Source of the DNA: Planctomycetota bacterium
Lineage (GTDB): Bacteria; Planctomycetota; UBA1135; GCA-002686595
Assembly: GCA_014237855.1 (NCBI GenBank)
Contig: JABACD010000001.1
Coordinates: 475,659 to 539,658, forward strand
Length of the DNA stretch: 64,000 nucleotides
Direction of reading: 5' to 3'
Both the position numbers and the translations under genes were made by a program. The notes beneath the pieces were generated by a model that saw only the letters and a program-made list of their open reading frames with translations, did no database searches and was not told the DNA's origin. Shown one piece after another: positions 8,780-17,555 of this stretch (its first letter is position 1; every line of letters begins with the position of its first letter).

Positions 8780-9913
8780 CTAGTTTGACCAGTCCGTCAT
8801 GACTGCATTCGAGAAGTTGAATTCAGCTCCCCCACCCGGGTTTGCGTTCGGGTTACCCGGATCTCGATACCAGTACTGATAGTAGGTGGTCGACCCGACG
8901 CCCTGAGCAGTTGCTCCATAGGACATTCCCTGGAAAGAGGCCTGGGTGGCCGCCCCAGTTCCATCAGTGAAGAACACGAACCCACGCAATTGCGGGTTGA
9001 CGCAGAACAAGCCAGCGGAGTCCGGAACCGTCGGGTTGCCGTTGGGGAAGCCGATCGCTGCGGCGCCGGAAATGATGATTCCGGGCTTGTTGAAGCCTCC
9101 ATCGGTGATCTCAAAGCCGTAGGTATCGTTCGAGAGTTCCGCACTACCCGTTGCTGCAAGCAGCGCACCGAAACCGTTCGGGTTTGAGTTCGGGCATCCT
9201 TGGCCGGCGGCACCAACCACAGCCCCCGGACAGACCCCTGTGTCCCCGAAGCAGTAGGCGGTCCCGGTGTTGTTACCACCATTCGGAACGACTTGGAACC
9301 CGTTGATTGTCCCAAAGGTACCTGTAGGAGTCGCCTCGACGTTGATCGAGATGGTGCCTCCGGTGACATCGACATTGTGGAGTGCATAGGTCACGCCCTG
9401 CACATGCATACCCGTCCAAGCACCGCAGACAACTTGTTGAGGGTCTGCGGAGCCAACGACATCAACCTGAGAGCAAAAGCCTGTTCGATTATCCGCGGCC
9501 CACGCATAGGTGTAGACGTCATAATTACCGTTGGCGAGACCCGAAAACGTGGTCGTGGAGATGTTTCCCGGACCGCCAAGATCAAGGTAGTCATCGAGCA
9601 AGTTCTGATCGTCTCCGCTCGTTCCCGTGTTATCAAACTGGAAGCCACCCAAGCTACCTATCTCGCTGATCATCACCGAGGTTGCGGTGCCCGATGAGTC
9701 GATGAGAGTTTGGCCTGCAGTCCCAGACGCAGCTGCATTCCAAGACCCCACCTGGCCAGACGCTGCGCCGTAGGCATTACTCGGGATCGGGAAGGTCGTG
9801 TTCTGACCGAAGTCGACATTGAATCCTTGCGCACTTGCAACCCCGCCCGCCAGCAACATGGAGCCGGCCGCGGCTAAGGCAAATCTACGGGGACCTTGGA
9901 TCAAAAGGTTCAT
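8780..9913 (-). CDS. Secreted protein with planctomycete-type C-terminal module
   Basis: A 377-residue protein with a clear Sec signal peptide (basic start, hydrophobic core, cleavage near ASA-QG at about residue 29). The first half is Gly/Thr/Asn-rich and beta-like (FNVDFGQNTTF... YDVYTYAWAADN). The second half begins with YCFGDTGVCP and GCPNSNPNGFGALLAATGSAELSNDT. This resembles a recurring C-terminal surface module of secreted planctomycete proteins, by recollection of the motif and not by search. Cysteines are confined to a few positions (YCFG, VCPG, GCPN, FCVN), suggesting disulphides outside the cytoplasm. A structural or adhesion role is possible; no enzyme motif is visible. Confidence 0.75.
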   Translation of the reverse strand: MNLLIQGPRRFALAAAGSMLLAGGVASAQGFNVDFGQNTTFPIPSNAYGAASGQVGSWNAAASGTAGQTLIDSSGTATSVMISEIGSLGGFQFDNTGTSGDDQNLLDDYLDLGGPGNISTTTFSGLANGNYDVYTYAWAADNRTGFCSQVDVVGSADPQQVVCGAWTGMHVQGVTYALHNVDVTGGTISINVEATPTGTFGTINGFQVVPNGGNNTGTAYCFGDTGVCPGAVVGAAGQGCPNSNPNGFGALLAATGSAELSNDTYGFEITDGGFNKPGIIISGAAAIGFPNGNPTVPDSAGLFCVNPQLRGFVFFTDGTGAATQASFQGMSYGATAQGVGSTTYYQYWYRDPGNPNANPGGGAEFNFSNAVMTDWSN

Positions 9914-10093
9914 GACTCTTATCTACTGCTTGGTTTTTGGAAAAGAATGACGGCAGACGTTGCTGGGCTACCAACAAGACCACTCGGGACCACAGTCAAA
10001 CCTAGCGAAAGGCGATCAGGGCGCCAGAACGGATTGGGGTAAGCCCAACCAAGCCCCGTACAGGTGTTCAGAGGTGGGGCCAATTCTCAGAAT

Positions 10094-10216
10094 CTACCTC
10101 GGCCCCCAAGCACCGAGTTGTTTGAAGAGCAAATTCTGGAGTCGTCTTTGCTCCTCGGTCTCCTCCTGTAGCCAGAGATTGAGCAGCGAACGCCTGCCAA
10201 GTTGTGGGCCACTCAA
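10094..10216 (-). CDS. Possible 40-residue ORF overlapping the antiporter stop
   Basis: A TTG codon overlaps the antiporter TGA (TTGA), opening a 40-residue frame with an amphipathic, charged helix (LLNLWLQEETEEQRRLQNLL). The composition looks protein-like, but there is no clear ribosome site and I know no family. It could also be the relic of a longer C-terminus of the antiporter lost by frameshift. The remaining intergenic DNA (9914-10093) shows nothing more. Confidence 0.28.
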   Translation of the reverse strand: MSGPQLGRRSLLNLWLQEETEEQRRLQNLLFKQLGAWGPR

Positions 10217-11211
10217 GACGACCCGAGTGGTCCAGTGTCGGTCAGCACTCGAAAGGCCATGTACCCGATGTATGCCAGCAGCAAGAGTCCGCCCTTGACT
10301 CGCCCGCCGCCCATCTTGCTCATGGCTGCAAAAATGAGTGCCGCCAGGCTGAATCCGATCACGACCGGAAAGTCGAGAGCAACAACCTTGCGAAGGCTCT
10401 CTTGAACTAACGGGTCTTCAGGTCCTCCGAATGGATGGATCAATGCCATGATTCCGACCACGCCGGTGACATTGAACACATTACTGCCGACCACGTTTCC
10501 AATACTGATCTCACTATGCCCCTTGATGGCACCGGATACGCCGGCAAAGAGCTCAGGCAGGGAGGTGCCCACGGCCAGTACGGTCAGACCTATGACCTCG
10601 TCACTCAACCCGGCCCGTTTGGCGAGCCCCCCAGCTCCCTCCAGCGTCAGCCAGGCCGCGCTTCCCAGCGCGACCATTCCGATCACGACCAAGATTGACG
10701 GATACTTTTCCCGCCAGTTGCCGGGGTCGTACTCGGCAGGCTTGGCACCGACCGAGGCTTGCCTCGCTTCCCACAACAGCTGGACGTTGTAGACCGTGAC
10801 GAGAGCCAACAAGATCAAACCGTCGAGCCGGCTCACGCTGTAATCCGAGCAAATCCACCAGAACACACAAACCGAGGCCAACAGCCAGAAGGCCTCTCTT
10901 CGAGCAAGCGCTCCATTGAGAACGTCGGGCAAGATCATCGCAGCGATACCCAGAACGAGCCCAATGTTGGCGATGTTGCTTCCCAGGACATTCCCCATCG
11001 ACTGGCCGGGGTTGTCCTTGACCGCCGCGAGACTTGAAATCACCACCTCGGGTGCGGAGGTACCCCAGGCCACGACCGTCAGCCCAATGACCAGCTGTCG
11101 GACCCCTATTCTCTCGGCAATCAGCGAACTCCCCGTGACGAGCCAATCCGAGCTCTTGGCCAGGAAATAGAAGCCCACGACCAGAAATATCAGCTCAGTG
11201 GCGAGATCCAT
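10213..11211 (-). CDS. Calcium/sodium antiporter (CaCA family, YrbG-like)
   Basis: A polytopic membrane protein with the two inverted alpha repeats typical of the Ca2+:cation antiporter family: GTSAPEVVIS and, in the second half, GTSLPELFAG. Each has a companion GNVLGSNIANI / GNVVGSNVFNV block. These acidic and Asn/Ser residues build the ion-binding sites. I chose the ATG at 11211 (332 residues), giving the usual start DLATELIFLVVGFYFLAKSSDWLV; an in-frame start 15 codons upstream adds only a basic extension. It likely exports Ca2+ in exchange for Na+, fitting a marine host. Confidence 0.9.
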   Translation of the reverse strand: MDLATELIFLVVGFYFLAKSSDWLVTGSSLIAERIGVRQLVIGLTVVAWGTSAPEVVISSLAAVKDNPGQSMGNVLGSNIANIGLVLGIAAMILPDVLNGALARREAFWLLASVCVFWWICSDYSVSRLDGLILLALVTVYNVQLLWEARQASVGAKPAEYDPGNWREKYPSILVVIGMVALGSAAWLTLEGAGGLAKRAGLSDEVIGLTVLAVGTSLPELFAGVSGAIKGHSEISIGNVVGSNVFNVTGVVGIMALIHPFGGPEDPLVQESLRKVVALDFPVVIGFSLAALIFAAMSKMGGGRVKGGLLLLAYIGYMAFRVLTDTGPLGSS

Positions 11212-11270
11212 GGTCGGGATGATAGCGACGAGAAGGGGACGCCGTATTCTCGCCAAGCTAGAATCAGGTC

Positions 11271-12023
11271 ATGTCTCAAGCGTTCCGACCCCTGATTGCA
11301 ATCAATGGATGCCTGGCCCCCGGCGAATGCCCCAAGCTGGAGCTACGCCTGCCCTATGCGGAGGCTGTTCTCCGAGCTGGCGGAATCCCAATAGCAGCAC
11401 CGCCAGTCGGAGGTCCAGATGACCTGGCCCAATTGCTTGATCGGGTCGACGGCCTCATTCTTGGTGGTGGCGACGACTTTGACACCGAGAGACTTGGGCT
11501 GGGAACGACACACGAGACTGCCCAACTCACCCCGACAGAAAAGCAGGATTGGGACTTCTTGCTGGCCCGCAGGGCCCTTGAAACCGACCTGCCCGTCCTG
11601 GGCATTTGCTATGGCATGCAACTGCTGGGCCTCGCCGAGGGCGCCAGAATTCACCAACATCTCCCCGAAGACCTCCCGCTGGCGGGCGAACACCGCCACA
11701 ACACGGTCCATCCGGTCCAGATCGAAACCGGCACGAAACTGGCCGAGCTTGTCGGAGTATCACCCCTTGATGTTGTATCCAGGCATCACCAGGCCCTCTC
11801 GGGGGTAACCGCACCCTGGCGAGTATCCGCCCATGGAAGCTATGGAGTCATCGAAGCCATCGAGCGTGATTCTCATCCATTTGCACTTGGCGTGCAGTGG
11901 CATCCAGAACTCTCTCCAGAGGGCAGCCTCCACGATCGGCTCTTTCGCGGCCTCATTGAGTCGGCTGCCTTTGCCGCCAATCAACGGCAGGTCGACCCTC
12001 GGCGCGCACTCTCCAACTCCTGA
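11271..12023 (+). CDS. Gamma-glutamyl-gamma-aminobutyrate hydrolase-like (peptidase C26)
   Basis: A 250-residue class-I glutamine amidotransferase-like hydrolase. The nucleophile is Cys113 in GICYGMQLLG, and the His211/Glu213 pair lies in LGVQWHPEL, completing the triad. The N-terminus (RPLIAINGCL... PYAEAVLRAGGIPIAAPP) and the GLILGGGDDFD strand match PuuD-type enzymes, which cleave gamma-glutamyl amides such as gamma-Glu-GABA. A start at 11271 leaves about 60 bp to the divergent antiporter, enough for back-to-back promoters. The substrate is unproven. Confidence 0.88.
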   Translation: MSQAFRPLIAINGCLAPGECPKLELRLPYAEAVLRAGGIPIAAPPVGGPDDLAQLLDRVDGLILGGGDDFDTERLGLGTTHETAQLTPTEKQDWDFLLARRALETDLPVLGICYGMQLLGLAEGARIHQHLPEDLPLAGEHRHNTVHPVQIETGTKLAELVGVSPLDVVSRHHQALSGVTAPWRVSAHGSYGVIEAIERDSHPFALGVQWHPELSPEGSLHDRLFRGLIESAAFAANQRQVDPRRALSNS

Positions 12024-12054
12024 GCAACCTCCACGTCCCAGCTAGAACTGTCAC

Positions 12055-13563
12055 ATGCGCAAGACCTCGCAATCACCGAACGTCGTGTCTCGTGAGTCCC
12101 GCCTCATGGAAGCCGAGCGCCAGAGCAAGAGAGATCGCATCAAGCTGATCGCGATGTTCGTCGGTCTCGTTCTTGTGCTGGGCGCTTACCTGGTCTCAAA
12201 CCTGCAGGAGAAGAAGCACCTCCAGATCCAGGAGGGGGTTCTCGAGGAGGAGGCTCCCTTCTCTGAGTACCTCGCGGTCAAGGAGTTCGATGCAACGGCT
12301 GTCGCTGACCAGATCCTCGACTCACGTCCGGAAGATCGAGTCCTCCTGCCTTCCAAGGTCACTCTGCCATTCACCGAGTACGTCTTCGGCCTGAATGACG
12401 TTCACTATCATGCGATTGGGCTCGAGCCCCTTGATGCAGAACACCGCGCCGCAATCGAGACTGATCCGGCCCTCTTCCGTGGGCAGGCCTTCCGAGCAAG
12501 AGGCCGGCTAGAAGGGATCAAGTCCCGCGAACGACTTGATGGCAAGACCGAGTACAAGGGCTGGCTCCGAGACGAGAGCGGCCTCATCACGCACTTCATC
12601 GTGATGGATGTACCCGAAGAGGTCGAACTGAACGGCTACATGAGGTTTGACGGGCTGTTCGTGAAGCTCTACAGCCGGGAGGACCATGAGGGAACCTGGA
12701 TCGAGGGGCCGCTGCTCGTCGGCTCACAGATGGTCAGCTCTTACCCCGACGCGAATCCAGAGAGCCTGACCGCAGAGGTCATCCTTGATCGACTGGCACG
12801 AGTCAAGGATGACACTGCCCAGGACTCCACAGGTCTGGACGGGACGGTCTACAGGGCCCAGTGGGCGCTGATGGACTTTGCTCAGACCGAAGCTTACGCA
12901 GCAATCGACTGGGAGAAGGACGCAGTCGAATTGAACAACGAGACCATGACCTCGATCCTGAAGGATGGAGATGCCTGGAGGTACAGACTCTCAGACAATG
13001 AGGCTGAAGACCCCCGCGCACAGAAAGACCTGGAGAGTGGGCTCAGGCCCATGCTAGATGAGGACTTGATTCCCATCCCCATTCGCATCCCAGTCTCCAG
13101 GAACATGGGAATCAACACGATAGACCCGGGAGAGAACCCCTCCAGACTCGACTCCATAACGACCGGTTGGGTTGGTAATTGGACCTGGACCAACCAAGCA
13201 GGAATTATCAAGTTCGTGATGCCGGGAGGCAGGCCCGATCTGAAGGACTTCAAGAACTCCGCAAGACTCGTACAGGGCAAGGGGTTCTTCCTGAAGAACC
13301 ACAACTACGAGTCGATGGACCACGGAACTCGCACCGCTCCCTACTTCGTGCTCACGGAACTCGAGACCTTCACGCCTGTCGAGAACAACCTGGTCCAGTC
13401 TCTGATGTGGGGGTTCATGGTTCTCACCCTCCTCCTCGGAGGGCTGTTCCTGTTCCTACTCATGCGCGATCGGAAGAAGTCTCAGGAGCTGCAGCGTGAC
13501 CTCGTCCGTCGCAAGCAAGAGCGCCGCCGCCGGCTCGCAGCGGTCGATCAAGGACAGAGCTAG
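12055..13563 (+). CDS. Two-helix membrane protein of unknown function
   Basis: A 502-residue protein with a membrane helix at about 28-48 (IKLIAMFVGLVLVLGAYLVS) and a second near 445-468, with short basic cytoplasmic tails at each end. The large central part should be outside the cytoplasm. It contains beta-rich stretches such as RGQAFRARGRLEG and NGYMRFDGLFVKLYS that suggest an OB-like barrel, but I recognise no family. It begins 31 bp after the amidotransferase-like gene and ends 8 bp before aroB, so it is probably in one operon with both. Confidence 0.8.
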   Translation: MRKTSQSPNVVSRESRLMEAERQSKRDRIKLIAMFVGLVLVLGAYLVSNLQEKKHLQIQEGVLEEEAPFSEYLAVKEFDATAVADQILDSRPEDRVLLPSKVTLPFTEYVFGLNDVHYHAIGLEPLDAEHRAAIETDPALFRGQAFRARGRLEGIKSRERLDGKTEYKGWLRDESGLITHFIVMDVPEEVELNGYMRFDGLFVKLYSREDHEGTWIEGPLLVGSQMVSSYPDANPESLTAEVILDRLARVKDDTAQDSTGLDGTVYRAQWALMDFAQTEAYAAIDWEKDAVELNNETMTSILKDGDAWRYRLSDNEAEDPRAQKDLESGLRPMLDEDLIPIPIRIPVSRNMGINTIDPGENPSRLDSITTGWVGNWTWTNQAGIIKFVMPGGRPDLKDFKNSARLVQGKGFFLKNHNYESMDHGTRTAPYFVLTELETFTPVENNLVQSLMWGFMVLTLLLGGLFLFLLMRDRKKSQELQRDLVRRKQERRRRLAAVDQGQS

Positions 13564-13571
13564 AGCTCACC

Positions 13572-14621
13572 ATGGCGCAATCCGTACAGGTAACAACCAG
13601 CCCTTCCTACGAGGTACGGATCGGCGAGGGCATCCTCTCCCAAGCTGAGCAGGTCACCTCGAGCTACTCGGGAGTCGCCATACTCACCGATGAGAATGTC
13701 GCCCCTCTCTACCTCCAGGGGCTTGGTCTGCCGGCCGAAGCTGAGACAATCGTTGTCCCAGCGGGCGAGTCGTCCAAGAGCTTTGAGGTCCTTGAGAAGG
13801 TCTTGGAACGCCTCGCCAGGCAAAGGCTGGACCGAGAGGCCTGCCTCGTTGCTCTTGGAGGAGGGGTCATCGGAGACCTCGCCGGACTCACAGCCTCGCT
13901 CTACAAGCGCGGCATCAACTTTGTTCAGTGCCCAACGACACTCCTTGCGCAGGTCGACGCCTCCGTCGGTGGAAAGACCGCGGTGAATCTTCCCTCAGGG
14001 AAGAACCTCGCAGGCACATTTCAACAGCCCGCAGCGGTCCTCGCAGATGTGGCGACGCTCGCCAGCTTACCTGCACACGAATTCGAGTCCGGCCTGGGAG
14101 AGGTGCTCAAGACCGCAATCCTCTCCGGCCCCGAAGCGCTCAGCTCCCTCGAGACCGATGCCCCGGGTCTGCTTGCTCGTGACAGCCAGGCTCTCTCACG
14201 ACAGATCGAAGCGTGTGTCTCCTTCAAGGCGCACATCGTTGCCCAGGACCCCCGGGAAGCCGGGCCACGCAAGTGCCTCAACCTCGGGCACACTTTTGGC
14301 CATGGCATCGAACACATCGCTGGCTTCGGGGTGATTCCCCACGGGATCGCAGTGGCTGCGGGTATCGGCCTCGCACTCGAACACGCAGCCACAATAGGAG
14401 TTCTCGAGGAGCCGGACCTCGTCGAGCGCGTACAACAGCTCAGCGCCGCCCTTGAGCTGCCGGGGTCACTGGCAGAGCTCGAGGCTCGCTACCACCTGTC
14501 GATTGCGAGGGAAGATCTCGTCGAGTCGATGCGTGCGGACAAGAAGAACAGGGGAGACAAGATCCACCTGGTCCTCCCCGTTCGTGCTGGGGAGATGAAG
14601 CTGGATGTCATCCTCGGGTAG
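13572..14621 (+). CDS. aroB: 3-dehydroquinate synthase
   Basis: A 349-residue AroB. It catalyses NAD- and metal-dependent conversion of DAHP to 3-dehydroquinate in the shikimate pathway. Signatures are the NAD-binding GGGVIGDLAGLTAS, the PTTLLAQVDASVGGKTAVN block with active-site Lys and Asp, NLGHTFGHGIEH with metal-binding His residues, and the late DKKNRGDKIHLVLP. Length and motif order are normal. The start is 8 bp after the membrane-protein gene, indicating co-transcription. No other aro genes are near. Confidence 0.96.
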   Translation: MAQSVQVTTSPSYEVRIGEGILSQAEQVTSSYSGVAILTDENVAPLYLQGLGLPAEAETIVVPAGESSKSFEVLEKVLERLARQRLDREACLVALGGGVIGDLAGLTASLYKRGINFVQCPTTLLAQVDASVGGKTAVNLPSGKNLAGTFQQPAAVLADVATLASLPAHEFESGLGEVLKTAILSGPEALSSLETDAPGLLARDSQALSRQIEACVSFKAHIVAQDPREAGPRKCLNLGHTFGHGIEHIAGFGVIPHGIAVAAGIGLALEHAATIGVLEEPDLVERVQQLSAALELPGSLAELEARYHLSIAREDLVESMRADKKNRGDKIHLVLPVRAGEMKLDVILG

Positions 14622-14722
14622 CTAACCCCGAGGCGCCCGCTCTGGGAGACCGCCTGGCTGGTGGAGCCAGGAGCCGTCTGTTCCATCCCCGTGCTAAGCT
14701 CTTCCAGCACCACCTTGCAGCC

Positions 14723-16240
14723 TTGACGATCCCTCCCCCGCCCGACCCCTTTCAGATTCCCGAGGAAGGACAGGACTCGCTTCCTGAGATCCTCGGTGGA
14801 TTCCCGCGACACCTGACCACTCAGCTGATCGAGGAAGGCGAGGACTCTCAGCACCGGCGAGAGATGATCAGTAGCTGGGTACTGGGCCTGGCCCTCGCCC
14901 TGCTGGCACTGACGTACCCCCAGGAACGCCTGCTCGGTGAGGCCTTCGGGGAAGTCTTCGAGCGCGGCGCCTTCTGGACCCCCTGGCAGCGCGTCCATCA
15001 GTTCCTGGCGCAACTGCTGGATGTCCACGCCGAACAACTGCGATTCGTTTCCTCCGCGCTCGCCTTCGGAGCCTGTCTCCCGGTGGCCCTGAGCATCGCG
15101 AGAAGGTTCGGCTGCTCCTTTGGTCTCTCCTTGGTCGGCTGCACGATCACCCTGCTCTCCCCCACGGCCTGGCTCGCAGGTACGACCCCCGGACTGGCCG
15201 CTCCCGCGCTGCTCCTCATGCTCCTGCTCATGCGAGAGATGTGGCGTGAGTGCGGGCCGAGTCCCGCCCGCTGCCTGGTGGTCTGGGGGGTCCTGATTGC
15301 GTTCCAGCCGACCATGGTTCTGCTGTGGCCCGCTCTCCTCCTGGCATGCTTGTTCACCCAGGAGGAGTCCGCGCGGCGCAAGCGCACCTGTCTGATCTGG
15401 AGCCTGGGGGGCCTGCTCGCCCTGGGCGCCATGACCACGATCGGGCTTGCGGATTGGGACCCCCAGCCAATGCCAAGCAGACTCGATCTGGACGGCACCC
15501 GCTGGTCCCTCGATCCCAGGGTTTGGCCACGCTTGGCCGGGCTCGTGCCCGGGCTCGGCCTCAGCGCGGTTGGGCTGGCGAGCCTGTGGCTCCTGAGGCG
15601 AAACGAGTCCGAGCTCCCCCCACCACGGTGGCTATTGCTGTGGGCCCTGCTTCCAGCCCTTGGCTTGCTCCCCAATAGCGCCCTCGGGTGGGACGCTTCC
15701 TATCAGTGGCTGCTGCCCATTGCACTCGTCGGTTGGTTCGACCTGCTTGCCCGTCTGGAGGTCGACGGAGGGCGGCTGCTTGGTGCTGCAGGCTTGCTAG
15801 CTCAAGCTACCCTCCTGATCGGACTCATAAGCTACGCACAGAACAGTGATCCTCTGGCCAGATGGCGCTCCCATGCCCATCAATTCCTCGAACCGGGCGA
15901 TGTGGTGATCACCGGTCACGCAGAGCACGCCTACCTCGTTTCCCATCGTTGGGGCCAGATGTCAGTGGTCCTCGGGGCCGCCGAGAAAGAGTCCCCAGAC
16001 CCGGAGTTCGTTGAGGGCGTCTACTGTAACGAGCGAAGCGACACGAACCTGCGGGTCAAGACCCAGCACGCTCACGCCTGGGCAGCAGAGGGTCTTGAAG
16101 CCCATGGCCTGGGTTTCCGCGTCATTCTCGATCGACCCTTCCCCGATCACTCTGAGGGCATTGCCAGCGTGATCGACAGTCGGCTCGCCGAAATCGTGGA
16201 GTACCACAGCCTTGTGGTTCCCGCCGAGGAGACGCAGTGA
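14723..16240 (+). CDS. Multi-pass membrane protein, possible glycosyltransferase-like
   Basis: A 505-residue protein starting at TTG 14723. A hydrophilic Pro/Glu N-terminus (about 1-45) is followed by around nine membrane segments (50-360), then a soluble C-terminal part (about 375-505). The shape, with large periplasmic loops and a soluble C-terminus, recalls DUF2723/ArnT-type polyprenol-sugar transferases, but no diagnostic motif is visible, so function is left open. The stop overlaps the GTG of the next gene (GTGA), so translation is coupled to the RlmN-family gene. Confidence 0.72.
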   Translation: MTIPPPPDPFQIPEEGQDSLPEILGGFPRHLTTQLIEEGEDSQHRREMISSWVLGLALALLALTYPQERLLGEAFGEVFERGAFWTPWQRVHQFLAQLLDVHAEQLRFVSSALAFGACLPVALSIARRFGCSFGLSLVGCTITLLSPTAWLAGTTPGLAAPALLLMLLLMREMWRECGPSPARCLVVWGVLIAFQPTMVLLWPALLLACLFTQEESARRKRTCLIWSLGGLLALGAMTTIGLADWDPQPMPSRLDLDGTRWSLDPRVWPRLAGLVPGLGLSAVGLASLWLLRRNESELPPPRWLLLWALLPALGLLPNSALGWDASYQWLLPIALVGWFDLLARLEVDGGRLLGAAGLLAQATLLIGLISYAQNSDPLARWRSHAHQFLEPGDVVITGHAEHAYLVSHRWGQMSVVLGAAEKESPDPEFVEGVYCNERSDTNLRVKTQHAHAWAAEGLEAHGLGFRVILDRPFPDHSEGIASVIDSRLAEIVEYHSLVVPAEETQ

Positions 16241-17223
16241 TCCAGCCCCTCGGGAGACTGATCGATGCGGGGGCCAAACAAGTCCACATCGAGCAAGTGA
16301 CCCGCGCTTGGCTCTCCGGACAGCCGCTGAGAGAAAATGCCGAGCCATTGCGCCGGCCTCTACCGGCGGCCGCTTCAGCACTTCTGGAGCCAGTCGAACG
16401 GCAGCTGGATCTCTGTCTGAGGCTCGTCGACACCCAGATAGCAGACGATGGGGCGAAGAAGCTGCTGCTTCAGTTGCAGGATCAGAGGAGGATTGAAAGT
16501 GTGGTCCTTCCTGGGGACGGCCTGTGCATATCGACGCAGGTAGGCTGCGCTGTGGGCTGCACTTTTTGTGCTACGGGCACGCTCGGGCTGACTCGCAACC
16601 TGGGACTGGAAGAGCTCCTCTCACAGGTCGTACTCGCCCGCCGGTCTTCACGTGTACGTCGGGTCGTCTTCATGGGGATGGGAGAGCCAGCCCACAACCT
16701 CGACAATGTCCTGGAAGCGGTCCAGCAGCTAGGCCTGTATGGAAACCTGGGGCACAAGGATCTGGTGTTCTCCAGCGTGGGAGACCCGATGACCTTTGAG
16801 CGTCTGGCAAAGCCACGGGTCAAGCCCGCCCTCGCGCTCTCGCTCCACACAACACGGCCCGAGCTGAGGACCCGGTTACTTCCCAGAGCCCCCCGTATCG
16901 ACCCCAGAGAGCTCCTCGAGTCGGCCCTTCGCTACTCTGATCTGAGTGGTCACCCCCTCCAGGTCCAGTGGACGCTCTTGAACGCGGTCAATGACACCGA
17001 CGAGGAGATCGCGCGACTGATCGCCTGGTCACGGGGGCGTCGGGTCGTGGTGGATTTCATCGAGTACAACGAGGTTGATGGCCTTGCGCACAAACGGACA
17101 AGCCCCTCGCGAGCACACACCCTGACCCGTCGGCTGCACGCCGCCGGGATCCTGGCCAAGCTCCGGCGCTCTGCCGGGCAGGGGGCACGGGGCGGCTGTG
17201 GCCAGCTCGTGGCGGGCCGCTAG
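16237..17223 (+). CDS. RlmN-family radical SAM RNA methyltransferase
   Basis: A 328-residue protein with the radical SAM CxxxCxxC motif at Cys104, Cys108, Cys111 (QVGCAVGCTFCATG), followed by TRNLGLEELLSQV, FMGMGEPAHNLDNV, SLHTTRPELR and the C-terminal GGCGQL. The last contains the second essential Cys of RlmN/Cfr enzymes. These methylate C2 (RlmN) of an adenosine in 23S rRNA and some tRNAs. It is slightly shorter than typical RlmN at the N-terminus, so it could be a divergent paralogue rather than the housekeeping RlmN. It starts with GTG overlapping the preceding stop. Confidence 0.88.
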   Translation: MIQPLGRLIDAGAKQVHIEQVTRAWLSGQPLRENAEPLRRPLPAAASALLEPVERQLDLCLRLVDTQIADDGAKKLLLQLQDQRRIESVVLPGDGLCISTQVGCAVGCTFCATGTLGLTRNLGLEELLSQVVLARRSSRVRRVVFMGMGEPAHNLDNVLEAVQQLGLYGNLGHKDLVFSSVGDPMTFERLAKPRVKPALALSLHTTRPELRTRLLPRAPRIDPRELLESALRYSDLSGHPLQVQWTLLNAVNDTDEEIARLIAWSRGRRVVVDFIEYNEVDGLAHKRTSPSRAHTLTRRLHAAGILAKLRRSAGQGARGGCGQLVAGR

Positions 17224-17555
17224 CTGATCTTCGGGGCTTGGCCAGGATCCATCGAACTCCGGTGCGGGCCCCAGGGGGGCGGCCAGCCCCACCGGAGAGC
17301 CAGCCCAGGGACCTCCACCGGCGTCAGGCCCCCCAGCCAGACGGCTGTCCTGCCCCAAACGAGAGCCCTCGGGCAAGATGGATCATCTCCCGCGTCGACA
17401 GGAGGCCTCACATGTGTTTCAATCTCGCCGATTTGTCGGTGCCCAACAATCATCGAGGCACTCCAAGCTCCCAGTCCCCCGGCCCCAAAGTCCTGCCACC
17501 GGCCAGTAACTTGCAAACCGGCTAGTTCAGCGCCACACAGCCAGGCCCTCGCTAC
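17224..17555. other. Intergenic region before carB, nothing recognised
   Basis: 332 bp without a convincing gene. Frames on either strand have Pro/Arg-rich, low-quality translations. I see no tRNA, riboswitch or strong hairpin. It should contain the carB promoter. Confidence 0.45.

Noticed and set aside
17224..17555. Genes in the gap before carB, on either strand
   Set aside because: Frames are Pro/Arg/Ser-rich, lack ribosome sites and start inside or opposite carB or the RlmN-family gene.
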